Below are positions 43,668 to 52,295 of a stretch of 64,000 nucleotides of DNA, in pieces. Below the pieces are notes generated by a model. The model saw nothing but the letters and a program-made list of their open reading frames with translations, searched no databases and had not been told where the DNA came from. The translations under genes and the position numbers were made by a program. How positions within the stretch are numbered: the first letter of the stretch is position 1; each line of letters opens with the position of its first letter. Source of the DNA: DASUAS01 sp963819475 (GTDB taxonomy: Bacteria > Actinomycetota > Acidimicrobiia > IMCC26256 > DASPTH01); contig CAWFWE010000003.1 of the NCBI GenBank assembly GCA_963819475.1, positions 310,001-374,000 of the forward strand. The letters run 5' to 3'.

Positions 43668-44123
43668 GTGAAGGTGACGGCGAAGGCCGACTACGCGGTC
43701 CGGGCGGTGCTCGAGCTCGCCGCCGCCGACGGGGGGCTGGTGAAGGCCGACCGCATCGCCGAGGCCCAGGGCATCCCCCGCCACTTCCTCGACAACATCC
43801 TCACCGACCTCCGGCGCGCCGGGATCGTCGCCACCCACCGGGGGGCCGAGGGCGGCTCGCGCCTCGCCCGGCCCGCGAGCGCGATCGCGTTGGCCGACGT
43901 CATGCGGGCCATCGAGGGCCCGCTCGCCGCGGTGCGCGACATCCGCCCGGAATCCCTGTCGTACGACGGGCCGGCGGAGCGTCTGCCCGAAGTGTGGATC
44001 GCGGTGCGGGCCGCGTTGCGGGGCGTGCTCGAGAAGGTCACCGTGGCCGACGTCGCCGCCGGGCGTCTGCCCCGACCGATCGAGCGGTTGGCCGAGGACC
44101 CGGAGGCGTGGAAGCCGCACTAG
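43668..44123 (+). CDS. Rrf2-family transcriptional regulator without cysteines
   Basis: A 151-residue winged-helix protein with the Rrf2 start VKVTAKADYAVRAVLELA, the recognition segment IPRHFLDNILTDLRRAGIV and the wing HRGAEGGSRLARP. It has no cysteine at all, so it cannot bind an Fe-S cluster as IscR or NsrR do. It is closer in kind to CymR, which senses cysteine status. It is divergent from the TauE-like exporter, its probable target. Confidence 0.88.
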   Translation: MKVTAKADYAVRAVLELAAADGGLVKADRIAEAQGIPRHFLDNILTDLRRAGIVATHRGAEGGSRLARPASAIALADVMRAIEGPLAAVRDIRPESLSYDGPAERLPEVWIAVRAALRGVLEKVTVADVAAGRLPRPIERLAEDPEAWKPH

Positions 44124-44169
44124 CGGGCGTAGATTCGACGCAGGGACACCGAGCGAGGAAGAGGACATC

Positions 44170-46446
44170 ATGGCTACGACCGTCGGCCCCACCACGCCGC
44201 TCGAGCTCGTCGAGACCGCGTACGCCCGCTACCCGCGAGCCCTCGCCGACGCCCGCCGACGACTCGGTCGCCCGCTCACGTTCGCCGAGAAGGTGCTCTT
44301 CGCCCACTCCGACGACCCGTCCACCGTCGGCCTCGACCGGGGCATCGACTACGCCGACTACCGGCCCGACCGCGTGGCGATGCAGGATGCCACCGCGCAG
44401 ATGGCGCTGCTGCAGTTCATGACCGCCGGGCTGCCGACCGTGCAGGTCCCGAGCACGGTGCATTGTGACCACCTGATCCAGGCCCGGGTGGGCGCCGACC
44501 CCGACCTCAAGACCGCGCTCGACGTGAACTCCGAGGTGTACGAGTTCCTGCGCACCGTCTCGGCCAAGTACGGCATCGGATTCTGGAAGCCGGGCTCCGG
44601 GATCATCCACCAGGTCGTGCTCGAGCAGTACGCGTTCCCGGGCGGCATGATGATCGGCACCGACAGCCACACCCCCAACGCCGGCGGCCTCGGCATGGTC
44701 GCGATCGGCGTGGGCGGCGCCGACGCGGTCGACGTCATGGCGGGCTGGCCATTCAACACGCGGGTGCCGAAGGTCATCGGGGTGCACCTGCGGGGCGAGC
44801 TCTCGGGCTGGGCGGCCGCCAAGGACGTGATCCTGAAGGTGGCCGGCATCCTCACCGTGAAGGGCGGCACGGGCGCGATCGTCGAGTACTTCGGCCCCGG
44901 CGCCGAGTCGATCTCCGCCACCGGCAAGGCCACCATCTGCAACATGGGGGCCGAGATCGGCGCCACCTGCTCGCTGTTCCCGTACGACGCCCGCTCGGCC
45001 GCCTACCTCGAGGCGACCGGTCGCGAGGCGCTCGCCGAGCTCGCCGACGCCCATGCCGAGCACCTCCGGGTCGACCCCGAGGTCCTCGACGACCCCGAGC
45101 GCTTCTTCGACCGCGTCGTCGACATCGACCTCGACGAGCTCGAACCGCACCTGGTCGGCCCGCACACGCCCGACCTCGACCGCCCGATCTCCGAGGTGGG
45201 GCGCGCGGCGCGGGAGGAGGACTACCCGATCGACATCAGCTACGCCCTCGTCGGTTCGTGCACCAACTCGTCGTACGAGGACATCGGGCGCGCCGCGAAC
45301 GTCGCCCGGCAGGCGAAGGCCGCGGGTCTGAGGGTCAAGACGCCGTTGCTGATCACGCCGGGCTCGGAGCAGGTGCGGGCCACCATCGAGCGCGACGGTC
45401 TGCTCGCCGATCTCGAGGCGATCGGCGCCACAGTGCTGGCGAACGCGTGCGGACCGTGCATCGGCCAGTGGCAACGCGACGACATCGAGAAGGGCGAGCG
45501 CAACACGATCGTGTCGTCGTTCAACCGCAACTTCCCGGCGCGCAACGACGGCAACGCGGCGACGCTGTCGTTCATCGGCTCACCCGAGACGGTCACCGCG
45601 ATGGCGCTCACCGGACGGCTCGACGTCGACTTCGTGCGCCAGCCGGTCGTCGCCGACGACGGCACCAAGGTGCAGCTCGCGCCGCCGTCGGCCGATGAGC
45701 TGCCGGCTCGCGGCTTCGACCCTGGTGAGTCCGGGTTCCAACCGCCGGCCGACGACCCGTCGAGCGTCGAGGTCGTGGTGAAGCCCGACTCCGAGCGCCT
45801 GGAGCTGCTGGAGCCGTTCCCGGCCTGGGACGGCAACGACTTCACCGGGATGCGGGTGCTGATGAAGGCGGTGGGCAAGTGCACCACCGACCACATCTCG
45901 CCGGCCGGTCCGTGGCTGAAGTACCGCGGTCACCTCACCAACATCTCGGGCAACCTGTTCATCGGCGTGAACAACGCGTTCGCGCTCGACCGGCCCGGCT
46001 CGGGCGTCGACGTGCGCGACGGAGCGGTCGTGCCCTTGCCCGATCTCGCCAAGGCGTACAAGGAGGACGGGATCTTCTGGGTCGCGATCGGCGACGAGAA
46101 CTACGGCGAGGGGTCGTCGCGGGAGCACGCGGCGATGGAGCCGCGCTACATGAACGGTCGGGCCGTGATCGTTCGCTCGTTCGCGCGCATCCACGAGGCG
46201 AACCTGAAGAAGCAGGGCGTGCTCGCCCTCACGTTCGCCAACCCCGACGACTACGAGCGCATCCGCCACGACGACACCCTCGACATCGTCGGGCTCGCCG
46301 ACCTCGCGCCGGGCCGCCCGGTCGAGGTGCGTGTGCATCACGCCGACGGCACCACCGACACCATCAGCACCACGCACACGATGTCGGACGAGCACATCGC
46401 CTGGTTCCGCGCCGGCTCCGCCCTCAACGTGCTCCGGGGGAACTGA
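44170..46446 (+). CDS. acn: Aconitate hydratase, mitochondrial type
   Basis: A 758-residue aconitase of the TCA cycle. The sequence follows the mitochondrial-type family rather than AcnA/IRP1: QDATAQMALLQFMTAGLP, STVHCDHLIQA, GFWKPGSGIIHQVVLEQYAF and ILTVKGGTGAIVEYFGPG. Cluster cysteines are in VGSCTNSSYED and ANACGPCIGQW. The catalytic serine is in GEGSSREHAAMEPR. The whole protein is intact. It follows the Rrf2 gene in the same direction after 46 nt. Confidence 0.95.
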   Translation: MATTVGPTTPLELVETAYARYPRALADARRRLGRPLTFAEKVLFAHSDDPSTVGLDRGIDYADYRPDRVAMQDATAQMALLQFMTAGLPTVQVPSTVHCDHLIQARVGADPDLKTALDVNSEVYEFLRTVSAKYGIGFWKPGSGIIHQVVLEQYAFPGGMMIGTDSHTPNAGGLGMVAIGVGGADAVDVMAGWPFNTRVPKVIGVHLRGELSGWAAAKDVILKVAGILTVKGGTGAIVEYFGPGAESISATGKATICNMGAEIGATCSLFPYDARSAAYLEATGREALAELADAHAEHLRVDPEVLDDPERFFDRVVDIDLDELEPHLVGPHTPDLDRPISEVGRAAREEDYPIDISYALVGSCTNSSYEDIGRAANVARQAKAAGLRVKTPLLITPGSEQVRATIERDGLLADLEAIGATVLANACGPCIGQWQRDDIEKGERNTIVSSFNRNFPARNDGNAATLSFIGSPETVTAMALTGRLDVDFVRQPVVADDGTKVQLAPPSADELPARGFDPGESGFQPPADDPSSVEVVVKPDSERLELLEPFPAWDGNDFTGMRVLMKAVGKCTTDHISPAGPWLKYRGHLTNISGNLFIGVNNAFALDRPGSGVDVRDGAVVPLPDLAKAYKEDGIFWVAIGDENYGEGSSREHAAMEPRYMNGRAVIVRSFARIHEANLKKQGVLALTFANPDDYERIRHDDTLDIVGLADLAPGRPVEVRVHHADGTTDTISTTHTMSDEHIAWFRAGSALNVLRGN

Positions 46447-46520
46447 CCTCGGCCAGTGCACCAACCGAGTCCATTGCGCGCTGGCTTTCGTATGACGAAC
46501 TCGCCTCGCCGTGAATCGCG

Positions 46521-47753
46521 TCAGCTGATCGCGCGCAGTTGGAGCTCGGTCGGCTCCGCGCAGCAGAACCAGCTCTCGGTGAGGCGTGGCCGTCCGATGG
46601 TGGCGTTCGTGAGGTCGACGGGCGGCGCGCCGGCCGCGGCCCGGACCGCCGCGTAGAGGTCCCGCGCGTCACCGTCCGCCTCGACCAGCGCCGCCACCCC
46701 CTGCTGCAGCTCGTCGACCACGGGTTCCGCCGACTGCCACGAGAACGTCGACCGCGCCTCGTCCCAGGGGCCGACGTGCGGGACGAGGTCCGGATGAGCG
46801 AGGAGCAGCGAGCCCGTCGGGAGCAGAAGCCGCACGCTGTACTGCACCGGGTCGACGCTGCCGACCAGGTCGAGGTCGTGCACGAAGTCGAGCAACGCCA
46901 CGAAGCTCTCGCGGGTGGTCCAGGGCGTGAACGGCAGCCACGACGGGCGGACATCGATCCCCGCGTCGCGCAGCACGGTGACGGCGCGGGCGGCGTCGGC
47001 CGCCGTGTGCCCCTTGTCGAGCCGGGCCAGCACCGAGTCGTCGACCGACTCGAACGCGGACACCACGAAGAGGCACCCGGCGTCGGCCAGCTCCGGCCAG
47101 AGGTCGCCGTGACGCAGCACGTGCTCGACCTTGACCGTGCAGTCGAAGGTGACGTCCGGGAACCGCTCGTGCATCGCCTCCACGACGCGCCGCGAGTGCG
47201 GCGGCGCGTTCAGGAAGTCGGGGTCGCCGAAGGTGATGTGGCGCGCGCCGGCCTCGACCAGCTGGGCGATGTCGGCGAGCACCGCGTCCTCGTCGAGCCG
47301 GCGGACCCGGCCGTCGAACACCACGGGCACCGGGCAGTGCCGGCAGCGGTGCGCGCACCCGTGCGACGCCAGCACCGCACCGACGAGGCGCAGTTCGCCG
47401 CCGATCTCCAGCCGGGTGTACCGGTCGAGCGGCGGCAGCAGATCGCGAGCCGGGATCGGCGCGTCCCAGTCGACCGGGGTGGCGAAGTCGGTGCACTGGT
47501 CGGCGTAGAGCCCGAAGCACCGCACGGGACGGTCGACGGTGCGCGCGAGGTCGCGGGCAAGGCGGGTGGCGGTGTGCATCGGAACCGAGAACGCGACCTC
47601 GTCGGCCCACGTGGCGAGCGCGGCGTCCCAGGCGTCGACCGAGACGTCGACCGCGCGCACGTCGTGACCGGCTGCTCGCAGGTGCGCCGCCGCGGTGCCG
47701 AGGCTGCCCGGCTGCTGGCCGAGCTCGTAGGTCGCCACCAGGAGGATGCGCAC
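46521..47753 (-). CDS. B12-binding radical SAM protein with CCAEP tail
   Basis: A 410-residue protein. The N-terminal part resembles a cobalamin-binding fold (LLVATYELGQQPGSLGTAAA). The radical SAM motif is GCAHRCRHCPVPVV (CxxxCxxC, about residues 132-141), followed by GDPDFLNAPPHSRRVVEA and VSAFESVDD. The C-terminus carries FCCAEPTEL, the tail motif of the CUAEP/CCAEP radical SAM family in which a selenocysteine can replace the second Cys. Here both are TGC codons. The reaction is unknown. It lies 86 nt downstream of an ATP-grasp gene. Confidence 0.85.
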   Translation of the reverse strand: MRILLVATYELGQQPGSLGTAAAHLRAAGHDVRAVDVSVDAWDAALATWADEVAFSVPMHTATRLARDLARTVDRPVRCFGLYADQCTDFATPVDWDAPIPARDLLPPLDRYTRLEIGGELRLVGAVLASHGCAHRCRHCPVPVVFDGRVRRLDEDAVLADIAQLVEAGARHITFGDPDFLNAPPHSRRVVEAMHERFPDVTFDCTVKVEHVLRHGDLWPELADAGCLFVVSAFESVDDSVLARLDKGHTAADAARAVTVLRDAGIDVRPSWLPFTPWTTRESFVALLDFVHDLDLVGSVDPVQYSVRLLLPTGSLLLAHPDLVPHVGPWDEARSTFSWQSAEPVVDELQQGVAALVEADGDARDLYAAVRAAAGAPPVDLTNATIGRPRLTESWFCCAEPTELQLRAIS

Positions 47754-47839
47754 CGCTCCAGGCTACGAGAGCTGCCGCCGGGCCGTGCCAGGAGGGCGGG
47801 CCGGCGGCGGCGACCACCCGACCAATCGACCAATCGAAA

Positions 47840-49019
47840 CTAGGGGGCGGGGTCGATGGCGATCTCCAGCGCGTCGTGCGCCGCCCGCAGCGCGGCTTCC
47901 ACGTCGGCGGGCGACTCCCCGCGCGCGAACAGGAAACCGAGGTAGCGGTCGCCTTCCGGCACGGGCACGACCCGGCGGCCACGGGGGACGGTGATCTCGA
48001 GCCCGGTGATCCCGGGGACCGCGCGCGGCGTGCTGGCCGCCGACCGCGCGCAGCACGCCGGCATGGGGGATGGGGAGCATCATCACACCCGATGCCGCCA
48101 GCTCGCGAGCGAGGCCGTCGAGAGGCATCCCCAGCGCGTGCCGGAGGATCACCTCCTCCAGCGCGATGCCGGCACCGAAGCGGAGCGCACGCGCGCACAA
48201 CCCGCCGATCGACCGGGCCGCGACCTCGATCACCCACACGCGGTCGCCATCGAACCGCAGCTCGGCGTGCACGGGTCCTTCGACCAAACCGATCGCGGCG
48301 CACGCACGCGCCGCGACGTCCTGCACGCGCGCGAGCGATTCCGGGCCCAGGCGCGAGGGCATGACGTAGATGGTCTCCTCGAAGTACGGCCCCACCAGCG
48401 GGTCGGGCTTGTCGAATACGGCGAGCGGCTCGAGCTCGCCCTCGCGGAGGAGGCCCTCGACCGCGACCTCGACCCCCGGCACGTACTCCTCCACGATCAC
48501 CGGTCCGGGGGCGATGGCACCGATCCGGGCGAGGGCGGCGCGCGCCGCGTCGGCGTCGTCGACGCGGATCACGCCCTGACTCCCCGACCGGTCGAGCGGC
48601 TTCATGACCCAGGGGTAGGCGAAGTCGGGCAGGGAGTCGACCACGAACTTCGGCTGCGGCACCTCCGCCCCCGCCAGCGCGGTCCGCATCGACGCCTTGT
48701 CGCGGGTGGCGGCGACCGCGGCGGGCGGGTTGTGGGGGAAGCCGAGTCGCTCGCCGGCGGTGGCGGCGGCCAGGACCCCCCGGTCGTCGACCGCCACCAC
48801 CGCGTCGACCGCGGCCCGTCGGTCCAGCGCCACGATCGCGTCGGCGGCCACCGCGGGGTCGTCCAGCGGCACCACCACCGCCCGGTCGCCCATCCCGGCT
48901 GCCAGCGCCTGCGCCTCCTCCGAGCCGACGACCACGTCGACGCCGAGGCGGGCCGCCGCGGCCACGAAATCGGGCGCCCGGTAGGTGGAGGTGGGCAGCA
49001 GGAGGAGAATTCGCGGCAC
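47840..49019 (-). CDS. ATP-grasp ligase-like protein, frameshifted
   Basis: About 393 residues once restored. Start GTG 49019 gives PRILLLLPTSTYRAPDFVAA. ATP-grasp features are AATRDKASMRTALAGAEVPQ, FAYPWVMKPLDRSGSQGV, VIVEEYVPGVEVAVEGLL and IEVAARSIGGLCARAL. Near the 3' end the frame breaks in the (CG)4 run 48020-48027. Adding one CG gives RAVPGITGLEITVPRGRR and an intact C-terminus ending EIAIDPAP. It probably forms an amide or peptide bond and is paired with the CCAEP radical SAM gene. Confidence 0.8.
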
Positions 49020-49028
49020 CGACCTATC

Positions 49029-49652
49029 ATGACGGCCATGGACCAGGTCCTCACCATCACCGACGAGGCGCGGGCCACGGTGCTCGACGTGCGGAACGCC
49101 GAGAGCGATCCCGCCTCGCTCGCGCTCTGGGTGGAGGTGAGCGGGGAGCAGGCCGGCGCCTTCACCTACCTGATGGAGTTCCGGCCCACCGCCGAGCTCG
49201 GCGACGACGTGCTCATCCAGCACCACGACGACCTCTCGGTCGCCATCCCCGCCGACAGCGTCGAGCTGCTGCGGGGTGCCACGCTCGAGTTCAACGGTGG
49301 CATGGTGATGCAGAACCCGAACCGGCCGCTGCCTCCGGGTGCACGCGTCGCCGATCGGCCGGAAGCCGATCTCTCGGGCGACGTGCCGCAGCGGGTGATC
49401 CAGGTGCTCGAGGAGCAGATCAACCCCGCGATCGCCTCCCACGGCGGTTACGCCGAGCTGGTGGCGGTCGAGGACTCGATCGCCTACCTGCGCCTGTCCG
49501 GCGGATGCCAGGGCTGCGGCATGGCCTCGGTGACGTTGAGCCAGGGCATCGAGGTGGCGATCCTCGACTCGGTCCCGGAGATCACCGAGGTGGTCGACGT
49601 CACCGACCACGCGTCGGGCGCCAACCCGTACTACGAAGCGGCGAAGAAGTAA
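49029..49652 (+). CDS. NfuA-like Fe-S cluster carrier
   Basis: A 207-residue protein (ATG 49029, alternative 49038). The N-terminal half resembles an A-type (HesB/IscA) domain without its cysteines. The C-terminal half is a NifU domain: VIQVLEEQINPAIASHGGY and the cluster motif LSGGCQGCGMASVTLSQG. This is the NfuA architecture, delivering 4Fe-4S clusters to targets such as the aconitase encoded nearby. It is convergent with the DUF169 gene, with no spacer between stops. Confidence 0.9.
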   Translation: MTAMDQVLTITDEARATVLDVRNAESDPASLALWVEVSGEQAGAFTYLMEFRPTAELGDDVLIQHHDDLSVAIPADSVELLRGATLEFNGGMVMQNPNRPLPPGARVADRPEADLSGDVPQRVIQVLEEQINPAIASHGGYAELVAVEDSIAYLRLSGGCQGCGMASVTLSQGIEVAILDSVPEITEVVDVTDHASGANPYYEAAKK

Positions 49653-50384
49653 CTAGCCCGCAGTCGCGGAGAACCGCTTGGCGTCGTCGGCCGCGTAGTG
49701 CGCGACGGTGCTGTCCGCGTTCGCGTGCTGACGGATCGACGCCAGGATCTCCGGCAGCTTGGCCGCGGGGATCGCGGACGTCATCTCCGTCGGCGACATG
49801 CCGGTGCGCACGCGACTGAGGGCGCACCCGACGCTGGCCGCAGGTACACCTTCCTCCTTGGCGACCGCGACGATGTGGCACTGCGGCTTGCCCTCGATGC
49901 GCAGGCCGGGGATCGCGTCGGACAGCACCATGAGTTGGCGTCCGGTGAGGCGCAGGAACACGACGTCGGGATCGACCGGCGTCTCGGCCAGCGGCCCGTA
50001 GGTGACCGCGCCCGGCTTCTCGTGCACGACCGGGATCTGCGGGACGACCTCCATGGTGACCCAGCCCGAGTCGAGCAGCGCGGCGACGTCCGAGTTGCCC
50101 GCCACTTCCTCGAGCGACGTGAACCCGTGCGTGACGCTCCCCACGCTGCAATTCCCGTGGTCCTCGGCGACAGTGCCGAACGTGCGGTCGGCCGCCTTCA
50201 TCCAGAAGACGCAGCCCGCGGGCACGCGGCCCGTGCGACCGTCGGGCAGCGGCGCCGGCATCGGCTCGGCGAACATCGCCACGCCGGGGAGGGGCGCGTC
50301 GGAGAAGGTGATCGCCAGTGGGGCGGCGTTGAGGTGCAGGGTCTCGGTGAGGTCGGCGGCGAGGGCCGGCCAGTCGTTGGTCAT
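49653..50384 (-). CDS. DUF169-domain protein
   Basis: A 243-residue protein of the DUF169 family. Characteristic stretches are AAPLAITFSDAPLPGV, AGCVFWMKAADRTFGTVAED, HGNCSVGSVTHGF and the later PQCHIVAVAKEEG and ASVGCALSR. Several conserved cysteines could bind metal or a cluster. The function is unknown. It is the third gene of the regulator, cysteine desulfurase, DUF169 unit, starting 10 nt after the desulfurase stop. Confidence 0.85.
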   Translation of the reverse strand: MTNDWPALAADLTETLHLNAAPLAITFSDAPLPGVAMFAEPMPAPLPDGRTGRVPAGCVFWMKAADRTFGTVAEDHGNCSVGSVTHGFTSLEEVAGNSDVAALLDSGWVTMEVVPQIPVVHEKPGAVTYGPLAETPVDPDVVFLRLTGRQLMVLSDAIPGLRIEGKPQCHIVAVAKEEGVPAASVGCALSRVRTGMSPTEMTSAIPAAKLPEILASIRQHANADSTVAHYAADDAKRFSATAG

Positions 50385-50394
50385 GGTCGGCAGC

Positions 50395-51507
50395 TTACCG
50401 ACGGAGTCCGCGCAGCGATTCGACGACGATCGGGAACGCATCGACGAACGCGTCGACGTCGGCATCGGTCGACGACCACCCGACGCTGGCCCGCAACGAG
50501 CGGTCGGCATCCACGCCCATCGCGGTGAGCACCGGCGACGGCTCGAGTGACTCGCTCGAGCAGGACGATCCCGAGTGCACCGCGACCCCGCGCTGGTCGA
50601 GCGCGAGCAGGATCGGCTCGGCCTCCACGCCGTCGATGCCGAGGCAGACGAGGTGCGGTAGGCAGTCGGCCGGGTCGCCGAAGCGCTCGACTCCGGGCAC
50701 GCGCGCGACCGCGTCGCGCGCCAGCCGCTCCGAGAGCGCGCGCTCGCGACGGTCGTCGTCGCCCGCGTCGGTCGCGGCGGCGCCGAAGCCGACAATGGCA
50801 GGGACGTCCTCGATGCCGGCCCGCCGCGCCCGCTCCTGCGCGCCGCCCACCAGGAAGGGTGGAAAGCGCAACCCGCGCCGGACCAGCAGCGCGGCCGCGC
50901 CCTTGGGCCCGCCGAACTTGTGACCGGTGACCGAACAAAGGTCGGCGCCCAGCGCGCCGAAGTCGACGGCGACGTGGCCAGCCGCCGCGCAGGCGTCGAC
51001 GTGCACGACGACGTCGCGGGCCCGGGCCTGCTCGACCACCGCGGCCGCCGGTTGCAGCGTGCCCACCTCGTGGTTGGCCAGCTGCACGGACACGAGCACA
51101 GTGTCGGGCCGGATGGCTGCGGCGACCTCGCCGGGATCGAAGCGACCGAGCCAGTCGACGCCGACGGTGGTCACGTCAGTCGCGCCGCGCGCCACTGCGT
51201 CGAGGACGGACGAGTGCTCGACCGCGGTGGTGACCACGTGCCCCGTGTCGCCCCGCGCGAGCGCGCCCCACACCGCGGTGTTCACCGCCTCGGTGCCGGT
51301 CGCGGTGAACACGACCTCGCGCGGCCGGGCGCCGAAGCGCGCCGCCACCTGCTCGCGCGCCGACTCGACCGCCACCCGGGTGGTGTGTCCCTCGGCGTGC
51401 AGCCGGCCGGGGTCGGCGTGGTGGTCGCGCAGGTAGGGGAGCATCGCGTCGAGCGCGACCGGCCGCAGCGGCGAGGACGACGCGTGATCGAGATAGGCGC
51501 GTGCCAC
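50395..51507 (-). CDS. Cysteine desulfurase (NifS/IscS type)
   Basis: A 370-residue PLP enzyme that releases sulfur from cysteine for cluster assembly. Conserved motifs are YLDHASSSPL, FTATGTEAVNTAVWG, TTAVEHSSVL, the PLP lysine in SVTGHKFGGPKG (Lys197) and the active-site Cys316 in HSGSSCSSES. The short cysteine loop resembles the group I NifS/IscS form. It lies 10 nt downstream of the SufR-like regulator gene. Confidence 0.93.
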   Translation of the reverse strand: MARAYLDHASSSPLRPVALDAMLPYLRDHHADPGRLHAEGHTTRVAVESAREQVAARFGARPREVVFTATGTEAVNTAVWGALARGDTGHVVTTAVEHSSVLDAVARGATDVTTVGVDWLGRFDPGEVAAAIRPDTVLVSVQLANHEVGTLQPAAAVVEQARARDVVVHVDACAAAGHVAVDFGALGADLCSVTGHKFGGPKGAAALLVRRGLRFPPFLVGGAQERARRAGIEDVPAIVGFGAAATDAGDDDRRERALSERLARDAVARVPGVERFGDPADCLPHLVCLGIDGVEAEPILLALDQRGVAVHSGSSCSSESLEPSPVLTAMGVDADRSLRASVGWSSTDADVDAFVDAFPIVVESLRGLRR

Positions 51508-51517
51508 GCCGTTGCTC

Positions 51518-52246
51518 TCAGACGCGCGCGACGCAGTGGTCGCCGCCGTCGGGGCGGCTGGTCTCGAACTGCGGCGACGTCTCGCCGTAGAGGCCGGAGA
51601 GCATCCCGCGGATCATGCCGCGGTCCAGCGCGCACACCACGTGCGGGTAGCGCTGCGCGGTCTCGCCGAACGGACAGCACTCCGACACGATGGCCAGGCG
51701 ACCGTCACGCGCTTCGGTGTGCGCGGCGAAGCCGTGGGCGGTCAGCGCGTCGGCCACCGCGGTGAGCGCGGCGCGCACCGACCGGTGCCCCTCGGTGGGA
51801 TCCATGCGGGCCGCGAGCGTCGTGCCGTACTGGAAGCCGACCTCGTCGGCCAGCGCCTCGGCCTGCGCGGGGCCGAGCGCGTCGAGCGCGCGTGCGAGGA
51901 GACCGCCGAGCAGGTCGTCGTGCTTGAGTGGGAGCGCGAGCGTCGCGTCGAGCGGACCGGCGAGGTAGCGCTTCGACGGGCGACCGGCGGCGCGCGCCGG
52001 GCCGTCGACCGCGGGCTTGGCGATCTCGACCACCAGGTAGCCACCACCGGTGAGCTTCTCGAGGTGGTGGCGGGCGACGTTCGGGTGCAGCGCGAATTGC
52101 TCGGCCACCGCGCCGGCGGTGACGCCCGCGGCGCCGGCATCGCGGGCGAAGAGGTAGATCTCGCGCCGCGTCGGATCGCCGAACGCGTTCGTGACCGCGG
52201 CCACCACCGAGTTGAACTCGTCCGCGGTGAGGGCTTCCGATTCCAT
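51518..52246 (-). CDS. SufR-like Fe-S sensing transcriptional regulator
   Basis: A 242-residue winged-helix regulator of the ArsR/DeoR-like type (FGDPTRREIYLFARD, FALHPNVARHHLEKLTGGGY). Its C-terminal half carries Cys190, Cys191, Cys205 and Cys238, in CCPFGETAQRYPHVVCALD and DHCVARV. This arrangement resembles SufR, which binds an Fe-S cluster and represses suf genes. It leads an operon with a cysteine desulfurase and is divergent from mrp, both expected targets. Confidence 0.85.
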   Translation of the reverse strand: MESEALTADEFNSVVAAVTNAFGDPTRREIYLFARDAGAAGVTAGAVAEQFALHPNVARHHLEKLTGGGYLVVEIAKPAVDGPARAAGRPSKRYLAGPLDATLALPLKHDDLLGGLLARALDALGPAQAEALADEVGFQYGTTLAARMDPTEGHRSVRAALTAVADALTAHGFAAHTEARDGRLAIVSECCPFGETAQRYPHVVCALDRGMIRGMLSGLYGETSPQFETSRPDGGDHCVARV

Positions 52247-52256
52247 CGGACATATT

Positions 52257-52272
52257 CTACCTATGCCGGTAG
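52257..52272. promoter_or_regulatory. Candidate SufR-type operator (CTACC-N6-GGTAG)
   Basis: A perfect 5-bp dyad with a 6-nt spacer lies in the 49-nt region between the SufR-like and mrp starts. The layout recalls the cyanobacterial SufR site CAAC-N6-GTTG. It would control both divergent units. This is inference from position and symmetry. Confidence 0.45.
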
Positions 52273-52295
52273 TGGAAATCCTCTGGAGCCGCCGC

